In this document: positions 1 to 9,082 of the stretch, piece by piece | Position numbering within the stretch: the stretch's first letter is position 1 | Layout of the letters: every line of letters begins with the position of its first letter | DNA from: Pelagophyceae sp. CCMP2097 | Lineage: Eukaryota; Sar; Pelagophyceae | Assembly (NCBI GenBank): GCA_026770575.1 | Contig: MU657648.1 | Coordinates: forward strand, 14,927-37,684 | Length of the DNA stretch: 22,758 bases | Direction: 5' to 3' | Made by a program: the position numbers and the translations under genes | The notes under the pieces: model-generated | Databases searched by the model: none | What the model saw: the letters and a program-made list of their open reading frames with translations, nothing else | Told to the model about the DNA's origin: nothing

Positions 1-231
1 TGGCATCAGAACCGTTTAAACCTCTATCTCCCGTATTTCCTTTGCTTCCAGTATTTCCAGTATTCCCTTTGCTTCCAGTATTTCCCGTATTTCCTATTAC
101 AGAATCCCCTTTTTCCCCTTTTTCCCCTTTTACTCCTTGAATAGAATCCCCTTTTTCTCCTTTTACTCCTTGAATAGAATCCCCTTTTTCTCCTTTTACT
201 CCTTGAATAGAATCCCCTTTTTCCCGGCCAT
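1..231 (-). CDS. Collagen-like Gly-X-Y repeat protein, partial, runs off left edge
   Basis: Read on the minus strand, this AT-rich stretch is an uninterrupted frame of collagen-type repeats. It has 11-residue units GDSIQGVKGEK (33-bp DNA period), each with a two-residue break in the Gly-X-Y rhythm. These are followed by about ten perfect triplets built from GNT, GSK, GDR and GLN, continuing to the window edge. The frame stays open upstream to a stop at 418-416. The first ATG is at 337-335, but the sequence between there and 231 is GC-rich and probably foreign to this protein. Gly-X-Y proteins form trimeric fibrous stalks and occur in animals, bacteria, phages and giant viruses of protists. 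The family and origin here are not known. The low GC contrasts with the host genes to the right and hints at transfer. It could also be a simple repeat that happens to be open. Confidence 0.5.
135..222. repeat. 33-bp tandem minisatellite underlying the collagen-like frame
   Basis: The motif CCTTGAATAGAATCCCC recurs at 135, 168 and 201, an exact 33-bp period, with the intervening bases almost identical. Because 33 is a multiple of three, copy-number change would preserve the minus-strand collagen-like frame. Left of it (20-100), a related pyrimidine-rich repeat built on TTTCC and GCTTCCAGTA encodes the shorter Gly-X-Y triplets. Confidence 0.8.
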
Positions 232-362
232 GTGCGTCTTGATCTGGCGGTTCGCGACGAGCTGGCGCAGCCGCCGCGGCATCGACTCGCACAGACCGCA
301 GAGCGTCTCGATTTCGTCGTTGGTCAGCACGCGGCATGCGCGCGCGAGGTGCATAAGCCCGG
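226..362 (-). other. GC-rich coding-like island of unknown origin
   Basis: About 137 nt of GC-rich DNA sit between the AT-rich collagen-like frame and AT-rich repeats. On the minus strand it is open and protein-like (ARACRVLTNDEIETLCGLC, then a Leu/Arg-rich helix-like stretch ending THMAGK). That frame differs from the collagen-like frame and stops at 198-196. It may be an exon or gene fragment stranded among repeats. I do not recognise the protein. Confidence 0.3.
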
Positions 363-440
363 GCCCGCGGGGGAGTGGTTCCAGAACAACCCTTTTTCTG
401 AATCCTTTTAATTTCTCAAACAAAATCCGTTTTTTTGAGA

Positions 441-498
441 ACCCGAAGTGTCCTTGCCGTTTAATCAACGTCAGTTTACGGCAAGAGCCCTTCGGGTC
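441..498. repeat. Long hairpin, copy 1
   Basis: Imperfect inverted repeat: CCCGAAGTGTCCTTGCCGT pairs with ACGGCAAGAGCCCTTCGGG around a 17-nt loop containing CAACGTCAG. The same sequence recurs in the opposite orientation at 1613-1671. It lies just left of SINE-like copy A. Confidence 0.8.
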
Positions 499-505
499 CT
501 TTGAT

Positions 506-772
506 TTAGAGATTCAAGGGCAGCAACTCGGCCGATTCAGCGATTGGTGGTTGATGCGATTGCTAAAATTGGGAGTGGAGGTCGAGCAGGAGCCTCATTG
601 GAATCATCATAGAAGAAGTTTTTGGTCACAGGTTCGAATCTGGTCGGCCGCAAAATTCAGCGATTAGTTTAAATAATTTTTAATTATTTACGTGGGCATT
701 GCAATGGGATTTGTCTGTATCCTTCGCTCGAAGTCGGGTCCTCCGTGTGCCTCCGGCGCACTCTTGTAATGT
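506..772 (+). mobile_element. SINE-like repeat, copy A (tRNA-like core 529-650)
   Basis: The core is 122 nt, bracketed by CGGCCGA (529-535) and its complement TCGGCCG (644-650). It has a B-box-like GGTTCGAATC at 631-640 and a loose A-box-like CAGCGATTGGTGG about 95 nt upstream, the arrangement of an internal RNA polymerase III promoter. The T-arm and anticodon arm do not fold properly, so this is tRNA-like rather than a working tRNA. The downstream 3' part (from about 655) contains ATTGCAATGGGATTTGTC and a purine/pyrimidine-rich end near 770. Unlike copies B and C, copy A lacks the A-rich segment and the CTGT-type upstream segment. Two other copies differ by only one to three bases in the core. 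Confidence 0.6.
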
Positions 773-1017
773 GAATTTAACCAATCACGGCCCCTCCAAA
801 AAGGCGAATCAAATAGGGAAATCCCCAAAGAAGGCGAATCAAATAGGGGCAGGCACTTCCTAGTTTGGTAAGAAAATTTTGCAAGGAGTGCGTCTCCTTG
901 GTGAGTTACGCCTCCAACTTTGACCTTTTGCACCGTAACTCGTCAGCGCGGGAGTATAAGGTGTACCCATCTAGGCCAGGATGGTAGCTATGAGCATAAC
1001 GAGCATACCTGCTTATT

Positions 1018-1402
1018 ACAAGAGCGCGCCGGAGGCACACGGAGGACCCGAAGGATACAGCCAAATCCCATTGCAATGCCCACGTAAATAATTAAAGTTA
1101 TTTAACTAATCGCTGAACCTTCAACTCCTCCTTATTTTTATTTTTATTTTTATTTTCTTATTGAGCTATTTCTTTTTTGTTTTTTTTCGGCCGACCAGAT
1201 TCGAACCTGTGACCAAAAACTTCTTCTATGATGATTCCAATGAGGCTCCTGCTCGACCTCCACTCCCAATTTTAGCAATCGCATCAACCACCAATCGTTG
1301 AATCGGCCGAGTTGCTGCCCTTTTCTTCCCCAAGGCGGAACCTCGCGGATTTGCCCGTGGACGGACAGAAGGACAGACAGACGGACAGACAAAATTGCCC
1401 CT
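1018..1402 (-). mobile_element. SINE-like repeat, copy B, inverted (tRNA-like core 1188-1309)
   Basis: This is the same 122-nt core on the minus strand (bracket sequences at 1303-1309 and 1188-1194). It is followed in element orientation by an A-rich tract with several TAAAAA repeats, then the shared 3' part ending near 1018. Upstream in element orientation it carries TGTC/CTGT-type microsatellite DNA (about 1360-1395). Relative to A and C it lacks about ten bases (GCTCGAAGTC) in the 3' part. Together with copy C it forms an inverted repeat with arms of several hundred bases. Confidence 0.6.
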
Positions 1403-1612
1403 TGTAGGAAGTCCTTTCCCCTATTGGATTCAGGATCCCCTATTGGATTCCAACCTTCTTCTGAACTTTTTCGCACTTTTTAAGCTCTTGGATTGGTGCA
1501 AAAATGCTTTTTCTGAACAAATTGCATTTTCAAGCCCTCTCATTGGCCATTCCGAATCCAATAGGGAGCAGAATCCAATAGGGGACGGAACTTCCTAATC
1601 CTTCAATCAAAG

Positions 1613-1671
1613 GACCCGAAGGGCCCTTGCCGTAAACTGACGTTGATTAAACGGCAAGGACCCTTCGGGTC
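1613..1671. repeat. Long hairpin, copy 2
   Basis: GACCCGAAGGG (1613-1623) pairs perfectly with CCCTTCGGGTC (1661-1671). The inner CCTTGCCGT (1625-1633) pairs with ACGGCAAGG (1651-1659), leaving a 17-nt loop. It is the inverted counterpart of the hairpin at 441-498 and lies at the 5' border of repeat copy C. Confidence 0.85.
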
Positions 1672-2106
1672 ATGAAAACGGCCTTCAAGGGGCAATTTTG
1701 TCTGTCCGTCTGTCCTTCTGTCCTTCTGTCCGTCCCCGGGTAAATCCGTGAGGTTCCACCTTGGGGAAGAAAAGGGCAGCAACTCGGCCGATTCAGCGAT
1801 TGGTGGTTTATGCGATTGCTAAAATTGGGAGTGGAGGTCGAGCAGGAGCCTCATTGGAATCATCATAGAAGAAGTTTTTGGTCAAAGGTTCGAATCTGGT
1901 CGGCCGCAAAAAAAACAAAAAAAGAAATAGCTCAATAAGAAAATAAAAAAAGATAAGATAAGATAAGGAGGATTTGAAGGTTCAGCGATTAGTTAAATAA
2001 TTTTAATTATTTAGGAATTCCTACGTAGGCATTGCAATGGGATTTGTCTGTATCCTTCGCTCGAAGTCGGGTCCTCCGTGTGCGGCCTCCGGCGCGCTCT
2101 TGTATA
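1671..2106 (+). mobile_element. SINE-like repeat, copy C (tRNA-like core 1785-1906)
   Basis: This is the most complete copy. It has a CTGTCCGTCTGTCC-type segment (about 1697-1735), then GAGGTTCCACCTTGGGG, the 122-nt tRNA-like core, an A-rich tract with AGATA repeats, and the common 3' part ending GCGCTCTTGTA. The core differs from copy A at two positions (G to T after GGTGGTT, and C to A before the B box). No clear target-site duplication was found by eye. Confidence 0.6.
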
Positions 2107-2123
2107 GAGCTAGCTAGGAATTC

Positions 2124-2160
2124 CTACTAGGATTCCTACTACTAGTAGGATTCCTAGTAG
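2124..2160. repeat. Near-perfect 37-bp palindrome
   Basis: A run of CTAGGA/TCCTAG and CTACTAG blocks reads almost identically on both strands. It follows the end of repeat copy C directly and may mark an insertion or deletion scar of the repeat cluster. Confidence 0.75.
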
Positions 2161-2700
2161 CCTAAGGCTAAAGCCACTGTCGAATTAGATTATCACCGGA
2201 AATCTATTAACTATTTTTGGCTCGTGAAGGCGGTTGGCGCTGCGCCGGCCACTCCCGCGAGACGTCCTGGGCGCGCTTGTTTGGCTTTTTCGTCAACTGT
2301 CTTATTTTGGCGAGACTCTGCGAAAGCTTCTTAATTAGTAGTTAATCAAGTCTAAACCTTAGGGCCCAAATCAAAAGTCGATGAAGGCGCCAATGAGTTC
2401 CCGGCCAATTGAGACAGACGTTAGGGGCACTGTGCCCGAACGTTATGTCCAAATTGGCCGGCAATTCCTTGCCTCCAAAGTAGGCTACTAAAATTTCGCG
2501 GTTTGAGACGTTGTTTCTTCGCGCGCTGGTCTCCGAGGCGCCAATTAATACGACTGGAGGGGGCGGCAAGAGCGCACGCGCTAAAAAAAGTTATCTTCAG
2601 CGATTTCTGTTGTGCAAATTCGACAGTGAGCTTCGAATCCCCGCGCTTCGTCGACGTGGGCGCGCGCGATCGCGATTTCGGCGCGGCGTCGGCCGGTCCG
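2161..2700. other. Transition region without a recognised gene
   Basis: Composition changes here from AT-rich repeats to GC-rich gene space. Short open frames exist on both strands, but none looks like protein. An inverted pair GGCCAATT / AATTGGCC occurs near 2403 and 2453. The last part (about 2550-2700) is presumably promoter and 5' UTR of the PRA1-family gene. Confidence 0.4.
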
Positions 2701-3537
2701 ATGTCCGCGAGCGAGGAGGTTATCGAGGAGCTGCAGCTGCTGTGGCGCACCTTCCGCCTCGGACTCAAGGATGCGCGGTGCGTCGCCACGCCGCCTCGCG
2801 CACGCCCCGTCACGGAACCCGCAGGCCGTGGGCCGAGTTCTTTGAGGTCTTCAAGCCGCCGATGAAGACGGACGTGGAGCGGCGCATGTCGACGAACCTG
2901 CTGCACTATGGCGCAAACTACTGCCAAATCGTCGGCGGGGCCATGGCGTTGGCCGTCGTCGTCAGCCCAAGAACCATCCTCGCGCTCCTAGTCTGCGGCC
3001 TCGTCGCGTGAGGAGCGCAGCCATCCCGAGTGAAAGCGACGAGGCGAACACCAGGCTCGGCGTCTCCGTTGTCTCCGTCCCGAGCATCAAAGTCGGCGAT
3101 CGTGCGTCGTCGTTTGAGAGGCCCTCGCACGGGACGACTCGCCTTTGGTCGGAGCGTTGCGCGTAGACATCGTCGTGCTTAATAAGAAGAACCGCTGCAT
3201 CGCCGTCGGCGCGGCGTCGCTCGTCATCCTCGGCGTCTCCGGAGCACTGCTGTGGCTGCTCCTCTGCTTTTCCTTCTCGCTGCTGCTGGCCCTCTGCCAC
3301 ATGGCGCTGAGGCCACGGTCCTTTGCGGCCAAATACAACGCTGCGACGGACCAGGTCCGCGCGCTCTTCGGTGGAAACGGCGCTTCATGCACGGTGCGCT
3401 TCGGACCGCTTAAAGCAGCCCTACTAAAAGAGCGGCAGCGCTAGGACGGCGACGAGATGGAGGGCGGCGGCGCTTCCGGCTCCGTTTCCGACCTCGACGC
3501 GCCGGGCCTGCACTCCAGAGGTTCGCTCCTCCAATAG
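2701..3537 (+). CDS. PRA1 family protein (prenylated Rab acceptor type)
   Basis: PRA1/Yip3 proteins are small ER-Golgi membrane proteins that bind prenylated Rab GTPases. Model: exon 2701-2777; GT-AG intron 2778-2824 (47 nt); exon from 2825; an intron ending at 3120; exon 3121-3393; GTGCGC intron 3394-3444 with a TACTAAA branch-like site; last exon 3445-3537. With the second donor at 3006 the sum is 624 nt (207 aa). Family marks are RPWAEFFEVF spanning the first junction, a conserved NLLHYGANY segment, two hydrophobic segments, a charged RDDSPLV stretch, two further hydrophobic segments, and an acidic tail (DGDEMEGG). The second intron donor is uncertain: GT at 3003 or GC at 3006 both keep frame. 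The last exon is also tentative, since reading through gives a stop at 3444. Confidence 0.75.
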
Positions 3538-3797
3538 GTGCCCAGAGGCCAGAGTATTCGTCGCAGCTCAACCGCCGGCCTTTTGAAGAACTGCTCCCGC
3601 TAGGTGCCCGGCGCAAGCAGCAGAGCGCCGGCTAAGCGGCCCCGCACGTCCAGCCGAGAAGCCGGCGCTCGACAGGCGCCCGCGTCATACATAACAGACT
3701 CGTTGCAAATTAAGGAGCCGCCATGCAAAGGACTACCCGGCTTCGAGGAGCGGTGCGCCGCCTCGGTGCCGCAGACGGGCGCCAGGAGCTTCGGGCT

Positions 3798-4510
3798 TCA
3801 AAATCTCGACGGGAGCTCCGTGACGAAGCTCGTCCCGCTCGATTGGTGGCCGCTCCGAATCACGGGGAGGACGGCGCCGCGGGCCTACGAGGCGTCGTCG
3901 GATGGAGAGCCCCGCGCGCCCCAGAGAAGGAGCGGGGAAGGGCGCTGGGTGGTACGGCGGCGACGATTTCCGTGCGGATGCGGCGGTCCTCCTTCATCTT
4001 GCCGAGGCGCTCTTGCCGTCGGATGCGGTCCAGCGCGTCGTGCCGCTTCTGCTGCACGCGGTACCGCATCTCGTCTTCTTCCTTTTTTCCTACAGAGCGC
4101 AGGCGTTCGACGCGCCCGAGCGACGATTCGGGTGCGGCACCGCTGGACCGCCTCGGCCGCGCCGGAATTTTGGAGGACCGGAGAGGACCTTAGGAGGACC
4201 AGACCTTTGGAGGCCCGGGGCCCCTGGAGGACCGCCTCTTGGGGCCCCGAGATCGTAGTCTGGACGCCGGTTCCGCGCGCCAAAACTCGAGCTTCTCGGC
4301 GGATTTCAGCTCCTGCTCGATGATGTGGAGCTTGGACTTGTTGTTGTTCCTCTCCAGGTCGATGACGCGGCCGGCGCGGTCGATCTGGCCCGTCTTGAAG
4401 AGGTGCGACTGTACGCTCCGGTTCTCAAAGTAGAAGCGCATGTTCGGGTCACGCAAAGCGTTGTACTCGCGCTTCGCCGTCCCGGAGCTGTCCCACTCCG
4501 TCCGCGCCAT
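3798..4510 (-). CDS. Small coiled-coil protein of unknown function
   Basis: Model: exon 4510-4279, intron 4278-4090, exon 4089-3956, GT-AG intron 3955-3885, exon 3884-3798, total 453 nt (150 aa). The N-terminus holds a conserved-looking module, EYNALRDPNMRFYFENRSVQ then FKTGQIDRAGRVIDLE. A charged helical region rich in Lys, Glu and Arg follows (KKEEDEMRYRVQQKRHDAL), and the end is short and Ser/Thr-rich. The layout resembles small coiled-coil proteins of cilia, and a CFAP119-like gene lies 4 kb away, but I do not recognise the family. The first intron needs a GC donor (C|GCGCGG) to hold the frame and contains a GGAGGACC microrepeat. It is divergent from the farnesyltransferase gene, with about 270 nt between starts. 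Confidence 0.6.
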
Positions 4511-4782
4511 GCCACCGCCGGGGCGCCAAACGACGGGTGAGGACCACCGTCGAGTCCTCGCGCTGTCAACCACGCGAGTGGTCCAGCGCCGCGCGGGATC
4601 GCAGCGGGCGTCGGCGGCACCGCCAGAGGCCCGGGGGACGCGCCGCAACGCTCGCGACGCACGGGGCGCGGCCGAGAGCCCTCTGGAGTCCGGGTTCTGC
4701 AACGCGCGTTTTTTCGCCTCCGGGTTTCCAATCTCATTTTTGGGCGATTCAAGCGGGCATCGACGCGGAGTCGCGTAAGGTC

Positions 4783-6539
4783 ATGGCGTCGTCGGCGACG
4801 CTCGAGGAGCAGCAGGAGCGCGGCGCCGCGTCTCAGCGTAAAAGTCTGCCGCGCCCGACGCGCGTTTTAGTTGCGAGCGCGCCTGCTCGCGTTACCTCAT
4901 CGACTTTGAGTCGCTGGCGCCGCGCCGAATCGCCGACCTCGTCGCAAACGGGGTGGTCAACGACCAAAGGCAGCCGCGCCTCCTGCGCGACGCGCACGTG
5001 CGCTACTTGGCCCGCGGGCTCCGCGGCCTCGGCGCCTCGTACGTCTCGCTCGACGCCAGGTCCGTTCCCCCATCGGCCGCACCCCTTTGGTCGCAAACCC
5101 TTTTGTCGGGCCCGTGCGACGCCGCCCGAAACAGCCGGCCCTGGCTGATCTACTGGATATTGCACTCGATGGATGTCCTCGACGCGCTGCCGGCGGAGAC
5201 GACGCGCGCGGCCGTCGACACGCTAAAGTCGTGCCAGTGAGCCCGCGCCTATACGAGACCCCGCGGAGCATTCGCACAGGAACGCCCGCGGCGGCTTCGG
5301 CGGCGGGCCGACGCAGCTCTCGCACTGCGCGCCGACTTATGCGCGTGCCTCGTATTCCGCAGGGCCGGCTGATCGACTTTGTCGGCTAGGCGGCGTGCCT
5401 GGCGCTGGCTCTGATCAGCACGGCGGCTTCGCTCTCGGCCGTGGACCGGCCGGCGCTGTACAAGTTCTTCATGTCGATGAAACACGAATCCGGCGGCTTC
5501 CGCATGTGAGGGCGCGCCGCCCACGACGTCGGTTGACGCCGGTGCGCAGGCACGACGACGGTGAGATCGACGTCCGCGGGACGTACACCGTCGTCTGCAT
5601 CGCCGCGCTGTACAACATGCTCACCCCCGAGCTCGTCGCGGGCGTCGCCGAGTGCGTGGAGTCAGCCTTTTCCTCGACGTGTTTTCCGGCGCCGCCTTGG
5701 GTCGAGAGTCGTTGGCAGGTACGCGCTGTCGTGTCAGACGTACGAGGGCGGCTTCGGCGGCGAGCCGGGCGTCGAGGCGCACGGTGGCTACGTGTTTTGC
5801 GCTGTGGCGGCGCTGGAAATCCTCGACGAAACGGCGCGCATGCGCATCGACGACCTCGAGCGCTGGCTCGCCGGCCAGAAGGCCGCGTCCGCCGTGGTCG
5901 ACTCTCAAAGGCGCTTTGAGCCACGGTCGCACACGACGGCGCGTAGGCCGGCAGCTCGGCGTCGAAGGGGGCTTCCAGGGCCGCACGAACAAGCTCGTCG
6001 ACGGCTGCTACTCGTTCTGGACGGGCGCCGCGCTCGTGCTCGTCGACGGCGTGCGGCGCCGCGAGCGCACAAACGAGGCGCACTCGCTGCGATGGCCGGC
6101 CACGGGCGCAAAGCGCGACGCCGAGCCGCGCGGCGAGGTGCTCGACGACTTCGAGGACGCCATGTCGGGCCTCGACGCGGCGGCCACAACGTCGCTGGGC
6201 GAGTCGGCTGCGGAGTTTGCGCCGCGCGACGAGGCGTCGGCGACGGCCGTCTTCGACGCTGAGGCGCTGCAGCGCTACATTCTGCTCTGCGCGCAGGACT
6301 TCCCCGACGGCGGCCTGCGCGACAAGCCGGGCAAGGGCCGCGACTACTACCACACGTGCTACTGCCTCTCCGGGCTGGCAATATCGCAGCACTCCACCGC
6401 GCCCGCGTCCGTCTACGGAGACGCCGCCAACCTCGTCGAGCAGGTCCACCCCGTCTTCAACATCCGCCTCGAAAAGGTCGACCGCGCCCTCGACTTTTTC
6501 GCAGCGGCGCCGGCGACCCACGCCGAGCTCATGCAGTGA
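4783..6539 (+). CDS. FNTB: Protein farnesyltransferase subunit beta
   Basis: The beta subunit is the zinc-bearing catalytic half of farnesyltransferase, which attaches a farnesyl group to CaaX cysteines of Ras-like and other proteins. Exons: about 4871-5059 (with 4783-4835 as probable first exon), 5135-5236, 5280-5340, 5390-5505, 5550-5651, 5719-5893 and 5955-6539, sum 1383 nt (460 aa). Diagnostic sequences are SRPWLIYWILHS across the first sure junction, GGFGGGP, SGGFRMHDDGE, SCQTYEGGFGGEPG, GGFQGRTNKLVDGCYSFW (zinc ligands Asp and Cys near 6000-6008) and DYYHTCYCLSGL (zinc-ligand His at 6351). The C-terminal half carries an acidic insert, as in plant homologues. The third intron (5341-5389) fits only as GC-AG. 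The start and first intron (4836-4870) are uncertain, as is the donor near 5894. Confidence 0.93.
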
Positions 6540-6756
6540 CCACCGCACACCGACGTCGACCCGGCCGCCTGGCACTAAGCGGACCACGGGGCGCCGACCG
6601 ACCAGGGGCACCGCCAGCGACGTCCCGGGGAGCCCTCGCCGGGGAGCCGCGGTCCCGACCTCTCGGCCTTTGGAGTCCGCCAAAGCTTCGTTGGCGATAA
6701 AGGCGATACATCTCGCAAGAAGCTCCCCCCCGCCGGCGCACCCCGCAGCGCGCGCC

Positions 6757-8170
6757 ATGTCGCTCAAGCGCGCGAAACAGGCGGCGGAGATCGAGAAGCG
6801 TCTGCAGCAGCTCGAGGGCCCCGAGTGGGAGGACTCTGACGACGAGAAGGCCCCGGACGCGGCTTCGGCGCCAAAGGCCGACGGCAAGCAGTCGCAGAAG
6901 GACGCCGCGGCGGCGAGCGAGGCCAAGGCCGTCAAGCGCCGACGGACCGAGGACGTGGCGCCGGGGACGAAGAAGTCGCGCGTCATTTACATTGGCCACG
7001 TGCCCCACGGGTGCGCGCCCGCGAGAATCGATCGCAAGGTGGCCCTTCCTGGAGGCGCCGCATAGGTTCTACGAGCCGCAGATGCGTGGCTTCTTCTCTC
7101 AGTTTGGCGAGGTGACCCGGCTGCGTTTGTCCCGGTCGAAGAAGACGGGCGGGTCGAAGGGATACGCCTTTGTCGAATTCGAACAAGCCGACGTGGCGCG
7201 CATCGCGGCCGCAGCCATGGACCGCTACATGATGCACGACAAGCAGCTCGTGGCCCACGTCGTCCCGCTGGAGCAGGCTTCCAACCCGGCGCTGTTCGAG
7301 CGCTGCGACCGGCCGTTCGTCGTTGTCAACACGCGCAAGCGCGCCTCGGAGCAGCGCAACGTGCCCAAGGACGACGACGCCAACGCGCGCGTCGTCCAGC
7401 GTCTCCTGAAGAATGAGGCGAAGAAGCGGTCTCAGCTCGAGGCGCTGGGCTTTGAGCACAACTTCACGGGCTACGCCGCTGAAGCGCCCGCGGGCGCAGA
7501 AATCAAGCCCGCCTCGGCCAAGAAGCAAAAGGCGGCGGCGGATGACAAGCCTGCCTCTGCGAAGAAGCAAAAGGTGGAGGAGAAGCCCGCCTCAGCGAAG
7601 AAGCAGCAGACTGCCCCGGCGACAAAGGTGGACGACAAGCCCGCGCGGCCGGCGACGCCCAAGCAGGCGCCGGCGGCCAAGGCCGGCTCGGCCTCGAAGA
7701 AGGCGACGCCGGCGTCGGCCAAGAAGAGCCCCAAGGCGGCGACGCCGCCAGCCGCCCCCGCCCCCGCCGCCAAGAGCCCGAAGACGACGCCGCCGGCCGC
7801 GGCGGCGAAGAGCCCCAAGCAGAACACGCCGCACCCTGCCGCGCCCAAGGCGGCGGCGAAGAGCTCCAAGGTGGCGACGCCGCCCGCCGCGGCCGCGAAG
7901 AGCCCCAAGGCGGCGACGCCGCCGGCTGCCGCGGCGAAGAGCCCGAAGCAGAACACCCCGCACCCCGCCGCGCCCAAGGCGGCGTCGCCCGCCGCCAAGA
8001 GCCCCAAGGCGGCGGCGGCGGCGGCGAAGAGCCCCAAGGCTGCGACGCCCGGCGTCGCGAAGAGCCCGGCGTCTGCGAAGAAGAGCCCCGCGGCGGCGGC
8101 CAAGTCGCCCAAGCTCACGCCAAAAGCGGCGCTCAAACTGAAGATGGAGAAGCGAAAGAGCCCGGCCTAA
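6757..8170 (+). CDS. NIFK/Nop15-like nucleolar RNA-binding protein with H1-like tail
   Basis: Two exons, 6757-7010 and 7066-8170, separated by a 55-nt GTGCGC...TAG intron, give 452 aa. An acidic and basic N-terminus is followed by one RRM domain. RNP2-like VIYIGHVPHG ends at the intron, then FYEPQMRGFFSQFGEVTRLR and RNP1-like KGYAFVEF follow. This combination is typical of NIFK (the Ki-67 FHA-interacting nucleolar protein) and yeast Nop15, which act in 60S ribosomal subunit maturation. After about residue 245 the protein becomes a 200-residue tail made of Lys, Ala, Pro and Ser, with many AKSPK units and a twice-repeated SPKQNTPHPAAPKAA block (about 7807-7858 and 7936-7983). That tail resembles linker histone H1 C-termini and is longer than in the usual family members. 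Confidence 0.88.
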
Positions 8171-8292
8171 GGCCTTGAACGCCCCGACGGAGCGGCGCCT
8201 TTAACCGCGACGTAACACCTGCTTCCTCACCAGACCGCGAGTGGGGCCAGAGCACACAGCAACACAGGAAATTAAAGAGGGATAGGGCGTCG

Positions 8293-8939
8293 TCAGACGA
8301 CGGCGGCTGCGGGCTCCGCGGCCTGCTCGTCGCTGAGCGCGCCTTCGCATAGCGGGAGGGGCGCGAGCGGCGTTTCGATCATGAGGTCGCGCTGGTGGTT
8401 CTCCGTCGGCTGGTCGTGGGAGAAGCAGTAGGCGTAGGCGCGGAAGTGTCGGTAGAACGTCGTCGCCACGAATTGCGCCACGGCCTCTACGTCGGCCACG
8501 CTGAAGAGCCCGATGGACGCGGCGTCGGCCGACTCGACGGAATGCTGCAGAATCTGCGCGGGGCGGATTCGGGTGCGGCAGACGGAGCGGCGGGCGGACT
8601 CGCCTTGTCCTTGAAAAAGGCGAAGCTGGCCTCGCGCGAGGCGTCTTCCTGCGGGAAGTCGGCGGTGGCGTCGTTCTTGAACGTGAATTCGAAGACCGCC
8701 TTCATGATCGAAAACAGCGCCGACGTCTTCTCCGGCGGCCAAGCGCTCTCCTCGCAGAAGAGCAGCGCGTAGTAGAGGAAGTCGACGAGGACGGCCGACG
8801 CCGTATTGTCGACGTAGTGCCGTATCTCCAGCGCCAAACACAGCAGCCGCAGCTTCTCGCCGGGCGATTGCGCAGCGGCGAGGCCCGACAGCGCCTCGGG
8901 CGACAGGTCCGCCCAGGCCAGCGAGCACGACGCCGCCAT
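8293..8939 (-). CDS. CFAP119 (CCDC189)-like flagellar protein
   Basis: Exons 8939-8604 and 8553-8293 (597 nt, 198 aa) flank a 50-nt intron. Its donor is GC (AAG|GCGAGT) and its acceptor is CGCGCAG. The junction joins FAFFKDK to ILQHSVESAD, matching the family pattern of a helix ending before an LLxHSV segment. The PPEKTSALFSIMKAVFEF segment and IGLFSVADVEAVAQF then TTFYRHFRAYAY match my recollection of the CFAP119/C16orf93 family, an axonemal radial-spoke-associated protein. If right, the organism has or had a motile flagellum. The stop is 122 nt from the stop of the convergent NIFK-like gene. The start lies 164 nt from the divergent complex I gene, so the two probably share a promoter region. 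Confidence 0.65.
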
Positions 8940-9082
8940 CGTACACCAGACCGGGCGCGTGCAACCTGGCCACGTGCAGGGTCAACGCCGTCAACTGATA
9001 CCCTTTCGTACCTCCCCAAATACCCATTCATGCCCCGAAATTTCCCCGAGGTTGGTATTTGTTCCAGGAGCCTTCCATCGAG

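Noticed and set aside
529..650. A functional tRNA gene (B box GGTTCGAATC and a 7-bp acceptor-like pairing)
   Set aside because: The T stem has a mismatch and overlaps the acceptor, there is no clean anticodon arm, the length is 122 nt, and three near-identical copies lie in repeats. A tRNA-like SINE head fits better.
137..667. Plus-strand open frame across the minisatellite and repeat copy A
   Set aside because: The translation is a repeated LNRIPFFSFYS from the minisatellite plus repeat DNA. The minus-strand Gly-X-Y frame is far more protein-like.
7413..8141. Arg-rich open frame inside the NIFK-like tail
   Set aside because: It is an out-of-frame shadow of the Lys/Ala/Pro tail, almost entirely Arg and Pro.
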